Positions 8,515 to 16,430 of a stretch of DNA of 64,000 bases are shown piece after piece (within the stretch, counting starts at the first letter, position 1; each line of letters begins with the position of its first letter). Both the position numbers and the translations under genes were made by a program. The stretch is from assembly GCF_030410135.1 (NCBI RefSeq), contig NZ_JAUGQQ010000004.1:1-64000 (forward strand), in the 5' to 3' direction. The notes below the pieces were generated by a model. That model was not told the origin of the DNA, ran no database searches, and saw nothing but the letters and a program-made list of their open reading frames with translations. The stretch is from Aequorivita aurantiaca (GTDB lineage Bacteria > Bacteroidota > Bacteroidia > Flavobacteriales > Flavobacteriaceae).

Positions 8515-9264
8515 TCATTCTTTCCATTGCTGTAATTCCTTCAAGTAAATATACGATTCCACAAAATCAACCTGCTCCTGCCCTGCCATTTTCTTCAACA
8601 AATTCAATGCTGAAATATAGCTCACAAGATTTCCATTTGAAGATAAAAACTTGCCATCTTCCACAAATCTCACAACACTATCATTTTGAACATTTAGGTT
8701 CGGATAGTTCTTTTGAAGCTCTTCGCCACCGCCGATCCATGTAACGATTTTTTTACCATCGGCAATTCCGCTTTCACCAATTAAATGTGCGCCCGCGCAA
8801 TTGCTCACAGTGTATTGTGTGTTTTTGTTTTGCTCCTTTATAAAGTTTATGATTGCCGAATTGTGTACCTGGGCATACATATCATAAGCGCTCGGCACGA
8901 AAAGCACATCGAGTTTCGGGCAATTTTCAAAAGTATAATCCGGAACTATTTTCAAACCTTCCTCGCTCACGATTGCATCTGCAGTTTCTGCAATGGTTAT
9001 TACATTGAAAAGCTGCTTCCCGTCTTGTGTAGGTTTTGCGAAAACATCTATCGTTGCCGTAACTTCAGTTGTCAAAACGCCATCGTACATCAACAGTCCG
9101 ATAATTGGCAGGCTATCGTTTATCTTTTTTAATTCCTCGGCTTTCGTGTTGAATATAGGGTTTTGAGCTTCCAGCGATTCCGAAGAATTATCTATTTCCG
9201 TTTTGTTTTTACACCCCATAACGGCAATTGCTATTGCCAAAAATAAAATACCCAGCTTTTTCAT
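8515..9264 (-). CDS. DJ-1/PfpI family lipoprotein
   Basis: 249 residues. A lipoprotein signal ends at MGC (Cys18), so it should be membrane anchored, probably facing the periplasm. From about residue 52 it has the DJ-1/PfpI (class I glutamine amidotransferase-like) fold: PIIGLLMYDGVLTTEV contains the Glu usually paired with the nucleophile, and SNCAGAHLIG places the nucleophile at Cys156 in the expected elbow. Family members act as chaperones, glyoxalases, proteases or amidases; the activity here cannot be told. It starts 2 bp after the AhpD-like gene and is surely cotranscribed with it. Confidence 0.82.
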   Translation of the reverse strand: MKKLGILFLAIAIAVMGCKNKTEIDNSSESLEAQNPIFNTKAEELKKINDSLPIIGLLMYDGVLTTEVTATIDVFAKPTQDGKQLFNVITIAETADAIVSEEGLKIVPDYTFENCPKLDVLFVPSAYDMYAQVHNSAIINFIKEQNKNTQYTVSNCAGAHLIGESGIADGKKIVTWIGGGEELQKNYPNLNVQNDSVVRFVEDGKFLSSNGNLVSYISALNLLKKMAGQEQVDFVESYIYLKELQQWKE

Positions 9265-9266
9265 AG

Positions 9267-9707
9267 TTAATTGCTTATAGGTTTATGAGTGCTTATGGCC
9301 ATTCGGTTCCAAGCGTTTATTGTTGTTATCGCCATTATTATTTGCGAAAAATAGTTTTCGTCAAAAAATTCGAGCGCTTTCTTATAGGTTTTTGAAGTTA
9401 ATCCATTTTTGTGAATCAAGGTAACTTCTTCCGTAATTTGAAGCAAAACCCTTTCCTCTTCAGTGAAAAGTTCCGTTTCGCGCCAAGCATTTAAAAGGAA
9501 TATTCTTTGTTGGTTTTCACCCAATTTCAGTGCGTCTTTGGTGTGCATATCAATACAAAACGCACAACCATTTAATTGGGAAGCCCTAATCTTTATCAGC
9601 TCTTTGTGGGATTTGCTCAATTGGCTTTGTTGCAGATATTTTTCCAAAGCAAACATTGCTTTGTAAGCGTTCGGCTCTACTTGGTCTATTTGAATTCTTG
9701 TTTCCAT
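9267..9707 (-). CDS. AhpD-like carboxymuconolactone decarboxylase family protein
   Basis: 146 residues. The AhpD-type redox motif is intact: Glu36, Cys48, Cys51 and His55 in the pattern E-X11-C-X2-C-X3-H (CAFCIDMH). Such proteins are alkylhydroperoxidase-like thiol enzymes, often stress related. No peroxiredoxin gene is adjacent. It precedes the DJ-1-like lipoprotein gene and follows a Crp/Fnr-type regulator gene after 65 bp, in which a -7 element and a palindrome lie. Confidence 0.85.
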   Translation of the reverse strand: METRIQIDQVEPNAYKAMFALEKYLQQSQLSKSHKELIKIRASQLNGCAFCIDMHTKDALKLGENQQRIFLLNAWRETELFTEEERVLLQITEEVTLIHKNGLTSKTYKKALEFFDENYFSQIIMAITTINAWNRMAISTHKPISN

Positions 9708-9732
9708 TTTGAAGGGTTTTAATTTGTTTCAA

Positions 9733-9740
9733 CAAAAGTA
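9733..9740 (-). promoter_or_regulatory. -7 promoter element for the ahpD-like/DJ-1 pair
   Basis: On the minus strand this reads TACTTTTG, an exact fit to TAnnTTTG. Transcription would start near 9726, leaving a leader of about 20 bases before the ATG at 9707. There is no good -33 TTG, as at activator-dependent promoters. Confidence 0.4.
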
Positions 9741-9761
9741 AAACCCATACTTTGGAAAAAA

Positions 9762-9777
9762 CTTAAGCTGGTTTAAG
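9762..9777. promoter_or_regulatory. Crp/Fnr-type palindrome CTTAA-N6-TTAAG
   Basis: Five-base arms with a six-base spacer have the geometry of Crp/Fnr operators. The centre is about 43-44 bases upstream of the predicted start near 9726, close to the classical class II activator position. It overlaps the stop codon of the Crp-type gene, so it could serve that regulator on its neighbours. Such short AT-rich arms can arise by chance. Confidence 0.35.
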
Positions 9778-10348
9778 AAAACTTTTTGCTTTTTATTTCG
9801 CTTAAATATTCCGGCGTCAATCCCAGATAGGAAGCAATTAAATACTGCGGAACTCTTTGAATAAACTCGGGGAACTGACGGCGGAAAGCGAGATACATTT
9901 CTTCCTTTGAGAAATCGAAAATATATTTTACGCGCATCTGTGCAGCGCCACACGCTTTTTCAAACACGTGTCGAAAATATCGTTCCAGCTGCGGAAAGTT
10001 TTTTAATAGAAGTTCCTGTTTTTGAAAATCGATGCAAAGCACTTCGGAATTTTCGACGGCTTGAATACAAAACTCGGTTTTCCGATTTTGCAGAAATGCG
10101 AGATTGTCAGTCAGCCACCAATTTTCCAATGCAAATTGAAGGGTTTGCTCTGCTCCTTTTTCATTGGTGTAATACATTTGTAGACAACCCGTTAAAACGA
10201 AAAAATGCCGATTGCAAATACTTCCAGCTTCCATCAAAATTTCCTTTTTTCCGAATATTTTTATTTCGAAAAAAGAAATTATTTCATCAAATTCCGATTC
10301 ACTTATATCAGTGAATTTATTGAGATGGTTGAAGAATTGATTGCACAT
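9773..10348 (-). CDS. Crp/Fnr family transcriptional regulator
   Basis: 191 residues. Residues about 10-120 form a cyclic-nucleotide-binding-like beta roll (ILMEAGSICNRHFFVLTGCLQMYY), and residues about 140-191 a C-terminal helix-turn-helix (RVPQYLIASYLGLTPEYLSEI). The cAMP phosphate-binding motif is not conserved, so the ligand is unknown. Small regulators of this form commonly sit beside oxidoreductase or hydroperoxidase genes in this phylum. It is in the same direction as the AhpD-like and DJ-1-like genes and probably regulates them. Confidence 0.85.
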   Translation of the reverse strand: MCNQFFNHLNKFTDISESEFDEIISFFEIKIFGKKEILMEAGSICNRHFFVLTGCLQMYYTNEKGAEQTLQFALENWWLTDNLAFLQNRKTEFCIQAVENSEVLCIDFQKQELLLKNFPQLERYFRHVFEKACGAAQMRVKYIFDFSKEEMYLAFRRQFPEFIQRVPQYLIASYLGLTPEYLSEIKSKKFS

Positions 10349-10435
10349 TCAAAAAAATTTGTTTTGATGACTTAAAGGTAAATTTAATTAGAAACACACA
10401 ACCATATCTCCTCAAAAAATCCAATAATCTAAAAA

Positions 10436-12073
10436 TCAAACCTTCAAATCAATCTCCCTCAAATTTTCAATTCTATTGCGCTGAAGGAAATCGTCGATGG
10501 TTTCAAAATGCTCAATCACGCGTTTGTCCTTAAATTCAAACACTTTTTCTGAAAGGCCCTGCAGGAAATCGCGGTCGTGGGAAACCAAAATCATTGTCCC
10601 ATCAAACTGTAACAATGCTTCCTTCAAAACATCTTTTGACTTTAAATCCAAGTGGTTTGTAGGTTCATCGAGAATCAAAACGTTTACGGGCTCCAGCAAT
10701 AATTTCACCATCGCCAAACGTGTTTTTTCACCTCCGGAAAGCAATCCCACTTTTTTGTCAATAGCATCTCCGCTGAACATAAATCTTCCAAGAACATTCT
10801 TGATCTGCGTTCGGATATCGCCTTTTGCAACCTCATCAACAGTTTGGAAAACGGTAAGTTCCTTATCCAAAAGTGCGGCTTGGTTTTGGGCAAAATAACC
10901 CACTTTGGCATTGTGCCCCAAAGCACATTTTCCCTCGAAATCAATTTCGCCCATTATGGCTTTTATCATTGTGGATTTTCCTTCGCCGTTCCTGCCCACA
11001 AAACTCACTTTTTCACCGCGGGAAATGCTCATATTTGCATCCTTGAAAACTACTTGGTCGCCATATTTTTTAGTCATCCCCTCAACCACCACCGGATAAT
11101 CGCCACTGCGCTGCGCCGGCGGAAAACGTAATGCCAAAGCCGAAGTATCAATTTCATCAATCTCGATTATTTCCAATTTTTCGAGCATTTTTTCACGGCT
11201 ATTCACTTGGTTGGTTTTGGAATACGTGCCCTTAAAACGTTCAATAAACTGCTGGGTTTCTGCGATGAATTTTTGTTGCTCTTCGTATGCTTTTATTTGG
11301 TGCGACCTTCTGTCAGCACGTAATTGCAGATAATGACTGTAATTTGCTTTGTAATCATAAATCCTTCCCATTGTTACTTCAATGGTTCGGTTGGTGATAT
11401 TATCGATAAATTTTCTGTCGTGCGAAATTACGATTACGGCTTTTGCTTTGTTTATAAGAAAATCTTCCAACCAAATAACCGATTCAATATCAACGTGGTT
11501 TGTGGGCTCATCGAGCAAAATCAAATCCGGTTTGTGAAGCAGCAGTTTTGCAAGTTCAATCCGCATACGCCATCCGCCACTGAATTCGGAAGTTGGACGG
11601 TGCAGATCACTTCTTTTGAAACCCAGACCGCGAAGGGCCTTTTCAACTTCGGCTTCGTAATTTATTTCTTCGAGCGCATAATATTTTTCACCGAGTTCGG
11701 CTACTTTAGTAATGATGTTCATGTAAGCATCACTCTCATAATCGGTGCGGGTTTCCAGTTCTTTGTTCAATCGGTCCATTTCGTCCCGCATTTCAAAAAT
11801 CTGTTTGAAGGCTTTTGAGGCTTCCTCAAAAACCGTTGCGGTATCGTCCGTCAATAAATGCTGCGGAAGATAGGCGATAACGGCATCTTTCGGCGCACGT
11901 ACGTTGCCACGCGTTGGTTTCTGTTCGCCGGCTATTATTTTCATCATCGTACTTTTTCCCGCGCCGTTTTTTCCCATTAAGGCAATTTTGTCGTTTTCGT
12001 TCACAACAAAGGAAACATCGCTAAAAAGTGTATCGCCACTAAATTCAACCGCCAGGTTATCTATTGAAATCAT
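10436..12073 (-). CDS. ABC-F family ATPase
   Basis: 545 residues from the ATG at 12073 (MISIDNLAVEF); a TTG further upstream would add seven unlikely residues. Two ATPase domains are present with no membrane segments: first Walker A GKNGAGKST (34-42) and second GRNGEGKST, two signature motifs (SGGWRM, SGGEKT) and two Walker B motifs (LILLDEPTNH, LILDEPTNH). A charged interdomain linker lies around residues 240-310. This is the ABC-F architecture; members bind the ribosomal E site and relieve stalling. The subtype (Uup/YdiF-like or other) is not decided. No peptide-antibiotic resistance context is seen. Confidence 0.9.
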   Translation of the reverse strand: MISIDNLAVEFSGDTLFSDVSFVVNENDKIALMGKNGAGKSTMMKIIAGEQKPTRGNVRAPKDAVIAYLPQHLLTDDTATVFEEASKAFKQIFEMRDEMDRLNKELETRTDYESDAYMNIITKVAELGEKYYALEEINYEAEVEKALRGLGFKRSDLHRPTSEFSGGWRMRIELAKLLLHKPDLILLDEPTNHVDIESVIWLEDFLINKAKAVIVISHDRKFIDNITNRTIEVTMGRIYDYKANYSHYLQLRADRRSHQIKAYEEQQKFIAETQQFIERFKGTYSKTNQVNSREKMLEKLEIIEIDEIDTSALALRFPPAQRSGDYPVVVEGMTKKYGDQVVFKDANMSISRGEKVSFVGRNGEGKSTMIKAIMGEIDFEGKCALGHNAKVGYFAQNQAALLDKELTVFQTVDEVAKGDIRTQIKNVLGRFMFSGDAIDKKVGLLSGGEKTRLAMVKLLLEPVNVLILDEPTNHLDLKSKDVLKEALLQFDGTMILVSHDRDFLQGLSEKVFEFKDKRVIEHFETIDDFLQRNRIENLREIDLKV

Positions 12074-12091
12074 AGTAAATTTTTGAGGTTG

Positions 12092-12099
12092 CAAAACTA
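12092..12099 (-). promoter_or_regulatory. -7 promoter element for the ABC-F gene
   Basis: The minus strand reads TAGTTTTG, matching TAnnTTTG, 19 bases before the ATG at 12073. No convincing -33 TTG was found. Confidence 0.3.
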
Positions 12100-12209
12100 T
12101 TAAAATCCAGCTTAGGTTTTCGTTTTAAATTCACCAACATTTTTTAATTCGCTTCGCCTGTGGAAAGTTAGCATCTTTAATTTGTTAACAGTATTTTAAG
12201 ATATTTTTA

Positions 12210-12217
12210 TATTTTTG
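12210..12217 (+). promoter_or_regulatory. -7 promoter element for the lipoprotein pair
   Basis: TATTTTTG matches TAnnTTTG. A TTTG at 12181-12184 is 25 bases upstream, longer than the usual 19-20, so the -33 contact is doubtful. The ATG at 12236 would have a leader of about 12 bases. Confidence 0.35.
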
Positions 12218-12235
12218 TCGCCAACCTTTTTAATT

Positions 12236-13921
12236 ATGATTTACCAAACTTACCGAATCCTCCCAATTTATTTTCTCTTAGTTCTTGGCGTACTATCCTG
12301 CCAAAAGGACGACGAAGCTGAAGTTACCGCGAATATTTCAACGTTTCATCAATCGGGGCTGCTGGGAGGTTCCATCAATATTGAAGGCACCAATTTTGAA
12401 CATGGAATGATCCAAGTATTTTTTGATTTGGAAGAAGCCGAAATAATACAACTAACCTCAACTGAATTGCAGGTAATGGTTCCGAGAAGCTTGGAACGTT
12501 ACAACCCAATTCTAAAAGTAATCGATTTAAAAAACAACAGAACGATACTGGAAAATACTTTCCATTTAGAAACACCGCAAATAACGGGGTATAGCGCAAA
12601 TACTGTGACTTTTGGGGAAAATTTGACTATTGAGGGATTTCATTTTGACCTGCATCAAGATTTTGTAAAGGTTACCGTTAACAATGTTCCGGCAATAATT
12701 GTAGATGCAGATCTGGGCAACGTTGTCATTAATATTCCCACCAATATTGATACTTCTGAACTTGAAATAAAACTCACCGCCCAATTGCAGGAAGTTACGA
12801 GTACAATATCGCTTACCTTAAAAACTCCCATAATTCAAGAAGTGGTGCAAGAGGAAGTATACATTAGCGGCACTTTAGAAGTGATAGGAGCCAATTTTAA
12901 TCCTGATTACGAAAAAGGCAAAGTTTTCATCAATGATATTCCCGCCTATTTTACTTCCCAAAATGATAAACTATTTATTGATGTACCCGCCGGTCCATTT
13001 TCTGAATTTAGATTTACGGAAATACGCTATGAAACTGCGGGGCTTTCCACAACATTTGCCTGCGACGTGGCAATAAAGGATAACTCCATTATGGTAGATG
13101 CAAATGACTATGGACCAAACTTTATCTTTGTTCACGACAATGCTGCGTATAGTTTTGTGATGACGCAAACTGAACCGGAAAACCACTACGTGTTAAAGAA
13201 ATTTGAATCAAGTGATGAAAAATGGCATCAGGTTTCCAACTTTGAATATATTGGCTATTTAAATGACGTAGTTTACGACGAGGAAGATACCGCTTATCTG
13301 TATGTTCGCGATGATTCCGAAACCCCTATGCGCCTTGTGGCCTTCAACCTGAATACATTTTCCGAAACAATTATGCCACTGCCCTCCCCTTCGGAAATTA
13401 TTTATCCAATATTGTTTACGGTAGGCCACAATCTTTATTTCGTGAGTGGCAAGTATTACAACAATGGCAATCCAACCGTTTCAAGGGAAAAATTCAAGTT
13501 TACCAAATCTACCGGCCAATGGGAGTCGCTGCCCGAAAGTACCTTTAGCGAACTTCCTTTGGTTGACATTTATGGCGGAGGAACTGCCACTGCATATTTT
13601 GATGAAGGCAAAAGATATATAAATTATGGGCTTCACGATAAAACCTTCGTAATACATCCAGACCTTTCCGTAACTGTTCTGAACAGACAGATTTTCTTTA
13701 TCTACCAAAACACCCCATTGGGTGGTCGATATAATTACACAGACACGCTGTATAATATGATAACCCAACAGGGAATGAATATTTATTATGGCAATTTTAG
13801 ATATAGGGTTTATAATTTTTTTGTGCTTAATGGCGAAGTCTATTTCCACGGAAGTAGAAACAACGTAAACAACACCACCACTAACCGATTGCGAAAGGAA
13901 ATACTCAATGAAATATTATAA
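12236..13921 (+). CDS. IPT/TIG-domain lipoprotein with beta-propeller-like C-terminal half
   Basis: 561 residues from the ATG at 12236; an upstream TTG at 12215 would put residues before the signal peptide. The lipobox gives Cys22 (VLSC). Residues about 30-270 hold three Ig-like IPT/TIG-type repeats (GGSINIEGTNFEHG; FGENLTIEGFHFD; SGTLEVIGANFNPD). The remainder has Kelch-like repeats (KWHQVSNF, GQWESLPESTF). It is probably displayed on an outer-membrane face. IPT/TIG lipoproteins often bind glycans beside SusC/SusD genes, but none is here. The next gene starts 14 bases before this stop, so the two are one translationally coupled unit. Confidence 0.75.
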   Translation: MIYQTYRILPIYFLLVLGVLSCQKDDEAEVTANISTFHQSGLLGGSINIEGTNFEHGMIQVFFDLEEAEIIQLTSTELQVMVPRSLERYNPILKVIDLKNNRTILENTFHLETPQITGYSANTVTFGENLTIEGFHFDLHQDFVKVTVNNVPAIIVDADLGNVVINIPTNIDTSELEIKLTAQLQEVTSTISLTLKTPIIQEVVQEEVYISGTLEVIGANFNPDYEKGKVFINDIPAYFTSQNDKLFIDVPAGPFSEFRFTEIRYETAGLSTTFACDVAIKDNSIMVDANDYGPNFIFVHDNAAYSFVMTQTEPENHYVLKKFESSDEKWHQVSNFEYIGYLNDVVYDEEDTAYLYVRDDSETPMRLVAFNLNTFSETIMPLPSPSEIIYPILFTVGHNLYFVSGKYYNNGNPTVSREKFKFTKSTGQWESLPESTFSELPLVDIYGGGTATAYFDEGKRYINYGLHDKTFVIHPDLSVTVLNRQIFFIYQNTPLGGRYNYTDTLYNMITQQGMNIYYGNFRYRVYNFFVLNGEVYFHGSRNNVNNTTTNRLRKEILNEIL

Positions 13922-15233
13922 GAACCTACTTTGCCTGGCATTTGCCATCCTTACATTAATAAGCTGCAATACCTCAGACGACGAATCAAATGGACCATTA
14001 AGGGTGGAGATTACAAATTTCCAGCCTTCATATTCCCAAATGGTTCTCGATTGGCGGCTCTCAAAGCCAGAAAATATTATTATCCAGGGTATCTCGGTTA
14101 TGCGGCAGACTTCAGAAGATTTTTCGTATCCGGAAACAATAGACAACATTCCTTCGAACAGTGAAACCTATACCGATCTTGACGTGCCCTATTACCCAGA
14201 AGTATCCTACTTTTTAAGTATAGATTACCGCGATGACAATCAGCCAGAATTGGGAATGCAAACCCTGGAAAGTGAATTGAAAACCTTCACCAGAAATATT
14301 GTGCTCATAAAAACAGTGCCATACCAAGTAAAGCAGGATCCATTGAATCCGGATGATTTTCATTTAATTGACCGAATGGACCAAAATCTATTGAAAAAAT
14401 ACAACGCCATCCAAAATTCCATCGTGGCAGAAAAATCTTTTGATAATGCCTTTAGCTATTACAATCGGTTTTTTATACGAAACAGTTTATTGTTCTTCGT
14501 CAATTCCTATGGTCACATCGACCAGCTAAACACCGCGGATTACGAAACGCAAGCCAATTACCAATTGAACGTTCGCAATAGGGTGAATGCTTTTTCCGTA
14601 AACGCCGATAGGCTTTATTATATTGACGGGGAGGTAATAAATTTTATGACCTTGTCCACGGGAATAAGCACAAGGCTTGGTTGGGGTTTCAATCCCGAAG
14701 AAATGATCGCGCTGAATGATACCGACATTTTGTGCATCTATGACGGGTTCAATTCAACGGGCGCGACCATTTATGAGTTTACCCCGCAAAACTGCCCGGG
14801 AACTTCCTTCTGCGATCCCGTAAACCTTGCCTACACCGATGGGGCTTTGGATGGCAATGATGTGGATGCCAATATTCTTGCAATTAATAGTAGCCAAACC
14901 CAATTGGTTACAGGACGGGACGGCAATATTTTTAGAATGAGCGATCTTTCCAAACTTGCGAGTCTTTCCACAATTGCGGGAGAGCCATATTTTCAATTTG
15001 CATATGACTCACAAAACAATATTTATGCTACCGTACAGGGCAAAAAACTTATCCATAAATTTAAGGCCAACACTTTTGAACTGCTTGAAACCATTGAAAC
15101 CAAGCTATATCCGCTTTATCCATTGATTACCAGTAATGGCCTTTACGTTATTGGGGGCTATTCTCCCGTTTCCTATTGGGGCCCTTATGAGAATTTCTCT
15201 TTCAATGTTGAATGTGCTATTGAAATTTTTTGA
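13908..15233 (+). CDS. lipoprotein with Ig/FN3-like domain and propeller-like region
   Basis: 441 residues. The lipobox LISC gives Cys20. Residues about 30-125 resemble an FN3-like beta sandwich (VEITNFQPSYSQMVLDW to YPEVSYFLSIDYRD). Residues about 170-430 contain repeats that look like propeller blades (ADRLYYIDGEVINF, SQTQLVTGRDGNIFRMS, QNNIYATVQGKKLIHKF). No enzyme motif was seen. It overlaps the IPT/TIG lipoprotein gene by 14 bp, so the two products are probably made together and may interact at the cell surface. The function is unknown. Confidence 0.75.
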   Translation: MKYYKNLLCLAFAILTLISCNTSDDESNGPLRVEITNFQPSYSQMVLDWRLSKPENIIIQGISVMRQTSEDFSYPETIDNIPSNSETYTDLDVPYYPEVSYFLSIDYRDDNQPELGMQTLESELKTFTRNIVLIKTVPYQVKQDPLNPDDFHLIDRMDQNLLKKYNAIQNSIVAEKSFDNAFSYYNRFFIRNSLLFFVNSYGHIDQLNTADYETQANYQLNVRNRVNAFSVNADRLYYIDGEVINFMTLSTGISTRLGWGFNPEEMIALNDTDILCIYDGFNSTGATIYEFTPQNCPGTSFCDPVNLAYTDGALDGNDVDANILAINSSQTQLVTGRDGNIFRMSDLSKLASLSTIAGEPYFQFAYDSQNNIYATVQGKKLIHKFKANTFELLETIETKLYPLYPLITSNGLYVIGGYSPVSYWGPYENFSFNVECAIEIF

Positions 15234-15419
15234 TGGAAGCCGGGCAAATTGTAAGTTTTCTTCTTAAACTTCCATGGTAGCTATCTTCGCACAGGAGTAA
15301 GGGTGTTATTTGTATATATAATTTGTAAATTCCACCTTCATTAAACTCCCCGAATTACAATCGCCCTTAAATTCCTACGCAAAACCTATGTGATCCTTTA
15401 ATTTTTCAATCACATTTGC

Positions 15420-15737
15420 ATGGCTTTATATCATTTTTTAAACGACCGGTTTCTGCGCTTAGAGGGAAGGCTATACAGCGGAAACCTGTCCGAGGTTCAA
15501 TTTAAAATAGAAGCTGCCTTGGACAAAACCCAAACCCTTATTGTAGATCTCGATCCCTTGGAAAAATTTGATGCCGCAGGGGCATACATGCTTTATATTG
15601 CGTCAGAAAAAGCAAGGGAAAACAACAAAAAGATTATCCTATTCTGCAAGGAAAATGAAAAGGTAAAGCAGGTATTTTCATTCGTCGGCATTTCCTATTC
15701 CATAAAACTCTCCCCCCCGACTTTAAAGGTATTTTGA
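15420..15737 (+). CDS. STAS-domain protein lacking the phosphorylatable serine
   Basis: 105 residues that match a stand-alone STAS domain: an N-terminal strand pair, LIVDLDPLEKFDAAGAYML (40-58) and KKIILFCKENEKVKQVFSFVG toward the end. In anti-sigma-factor antagonists the loop usually reads DSSG or DSTG, with phosphorylation on the Ser. Here it is D51-A-A-G54, so regulation by phosphorylation at that site is not possible. Related STAS proteins take part in sigma-factor switching or lipid-asymmetry (Mla) systems; no such partner is adjacent. Monocistronic, about 185 bp after the lipoprotein pair. Confidence 0.7.
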   Translation: MALYHFLNDRFLRLEGRLYSGNLSEVQFKIEAALDKTQTLIVDLDPLEKFDAAGAYMLYIASEKARENNKKIILFCKENEKVKQVFSFVGISYSIKLSPPTLKVF

Positions 15738-15738
15738 C

Positions 15739-15769
15739 TTGTTAATGATGCAATAATTGGCTATGTTTA
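15739..15769 (+). promoter_or_regulatory. possible promoter for the candidate structured RNA
   Basis: TTG (15739-15741), a 20-base spacer and TATGTTTA (15762-15769), one mismatch from TAnnTTTG. Transcription would begin near 15775, just before the first pairing element of the RNA candidate. Confidence 0.3.
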
Positions 15770-15784
15770 CCGGGCAAGCAAAAA

Positions 15785-15933
15785 GTTTCCAAATGCCTAA
15801 TATTTATATATTCTGTAAGAGCAAACGTAACCAGATTAGGTGGCGGAAACCCTTGTTTTCTCACTTTAAACTGAAAATCATCTTTCCGAATTAAGGCACA
15901 CCTGCGAGTGTGCCGTAACGGTTTCCTTTTTTT
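15785..15933 (+). ncRNA. candidate structured RNA or riboswitch-like leader
   Basis: The 305-base gap between the STAS gene and the small basic protein gene has nested complementary segments. GTTTCC (15785-15790) pairs with GGAAAC (15845-15850), and inside it CCTAAT (15796-15801) pairs with ATTAGG (15835-15840). Then GGCACAC (15895-15901) pairs with GTGTGCC (15908-15914) around a 6-base loop. GGTTTCC (15920-15926) can pair instead with GGAAACC (15845-15851) and is followed at once by seven T. The shared strand gives two exclusive folds, one ending in a terminator-like T tract. It could be a cis-acting leader for the downstream gene or a stand-alone sRNA. I do not recognise a known riboswitch class. 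Confidence 0.45.
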
Positions 15934-16042
15934 AAAGCTACACCCAAAATTTGAGCATCATTATATGGGCTCGCTACTCGCTTTATGAATTTTTACGGAA
16001 AGGAAAACGGGGTGTTAATTTCAAATTTAAAGTAATTGTATC

Positions 16043-16159
16043 ATGGCAAAAGGAAAAAATCTAAGAAGCTCCTCGAAAGATGCAAAAGCATTGAAACAGG
16101 AAAAAATAATGAAAAAACTGGAAGAAAAGAAGATGAAAAAACGCAAATCGCGCGTGTAG
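16043..16159 (+). CDS. 38-residue highly basic small protein
   Basis: ATG at 16043 to TAG at 16157-16159. The product (MAKGKNLRSSSKDAKALKQE, then a Lys-rich helix ending KKRKSRV) is dominated by Lys, Arg and small polar residues, and is predicted to be one amphipathic helix. The composition suggests nucleic-acid or ribosome binding. It is not the Thx or L36 family. Two 73-residue reading frames on the other strand over this spot look like shadows. It lies downstream of the structured RNA candidate. The function is unknown. Confidence 0.55.
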   Translation: MAKGKNLRSSSKDAKALKQEKIMKKLEEKKMKKRKSRV

Positions 16160-16294
16160 TCTTTGTTTTTGAATAGTTGGTTTGATGAAGAACAGGGGCC
16201 AATGTCAGAACAACATGTTTTGACAGGCCCTTTTTCGATTTTGTACATCGCTGCAAACCCATCGTCTAAAACTTATAGCTAAAACACATCCAAT

Positions 16295-16322
16295 AAAAAA
16301 CCCGCACTTTTCAGCACGGGTT
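16295..16322 (-). terminator. intrinsic terminator of the TonB receptor gene
   Basis: On the minus strand AACCCG and CGGGTT (16317-16322 and 16299-16304) form a stem that runs into six T. It lies about 110 bases after the receptor's stop codon. Confidence 0.75.
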
Positions 16323-16430
16323 CCTTCAAATTAAGTGGGGAGAAATGAGCCATTGGCTCAATTCAAATATAATAAAAAAATTAAACAGTAATCACCGGTT
16401 TCAAAAATACCCTATTTTGAATGCAGATGA

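Noticed and set aside
11101-11125. GC-rich ACTGCGCTGCGCC as a fourth copy of the dispersed repeat
   Set aside because: Inside the ABC-F coding sequence and lacks the core and arms.
16027-16262. 73-residue minus-strand frames over the small basic protein gene
   Set aside because: Phe/Ser-rich complement of a Lys-rich gene; typical shadow.
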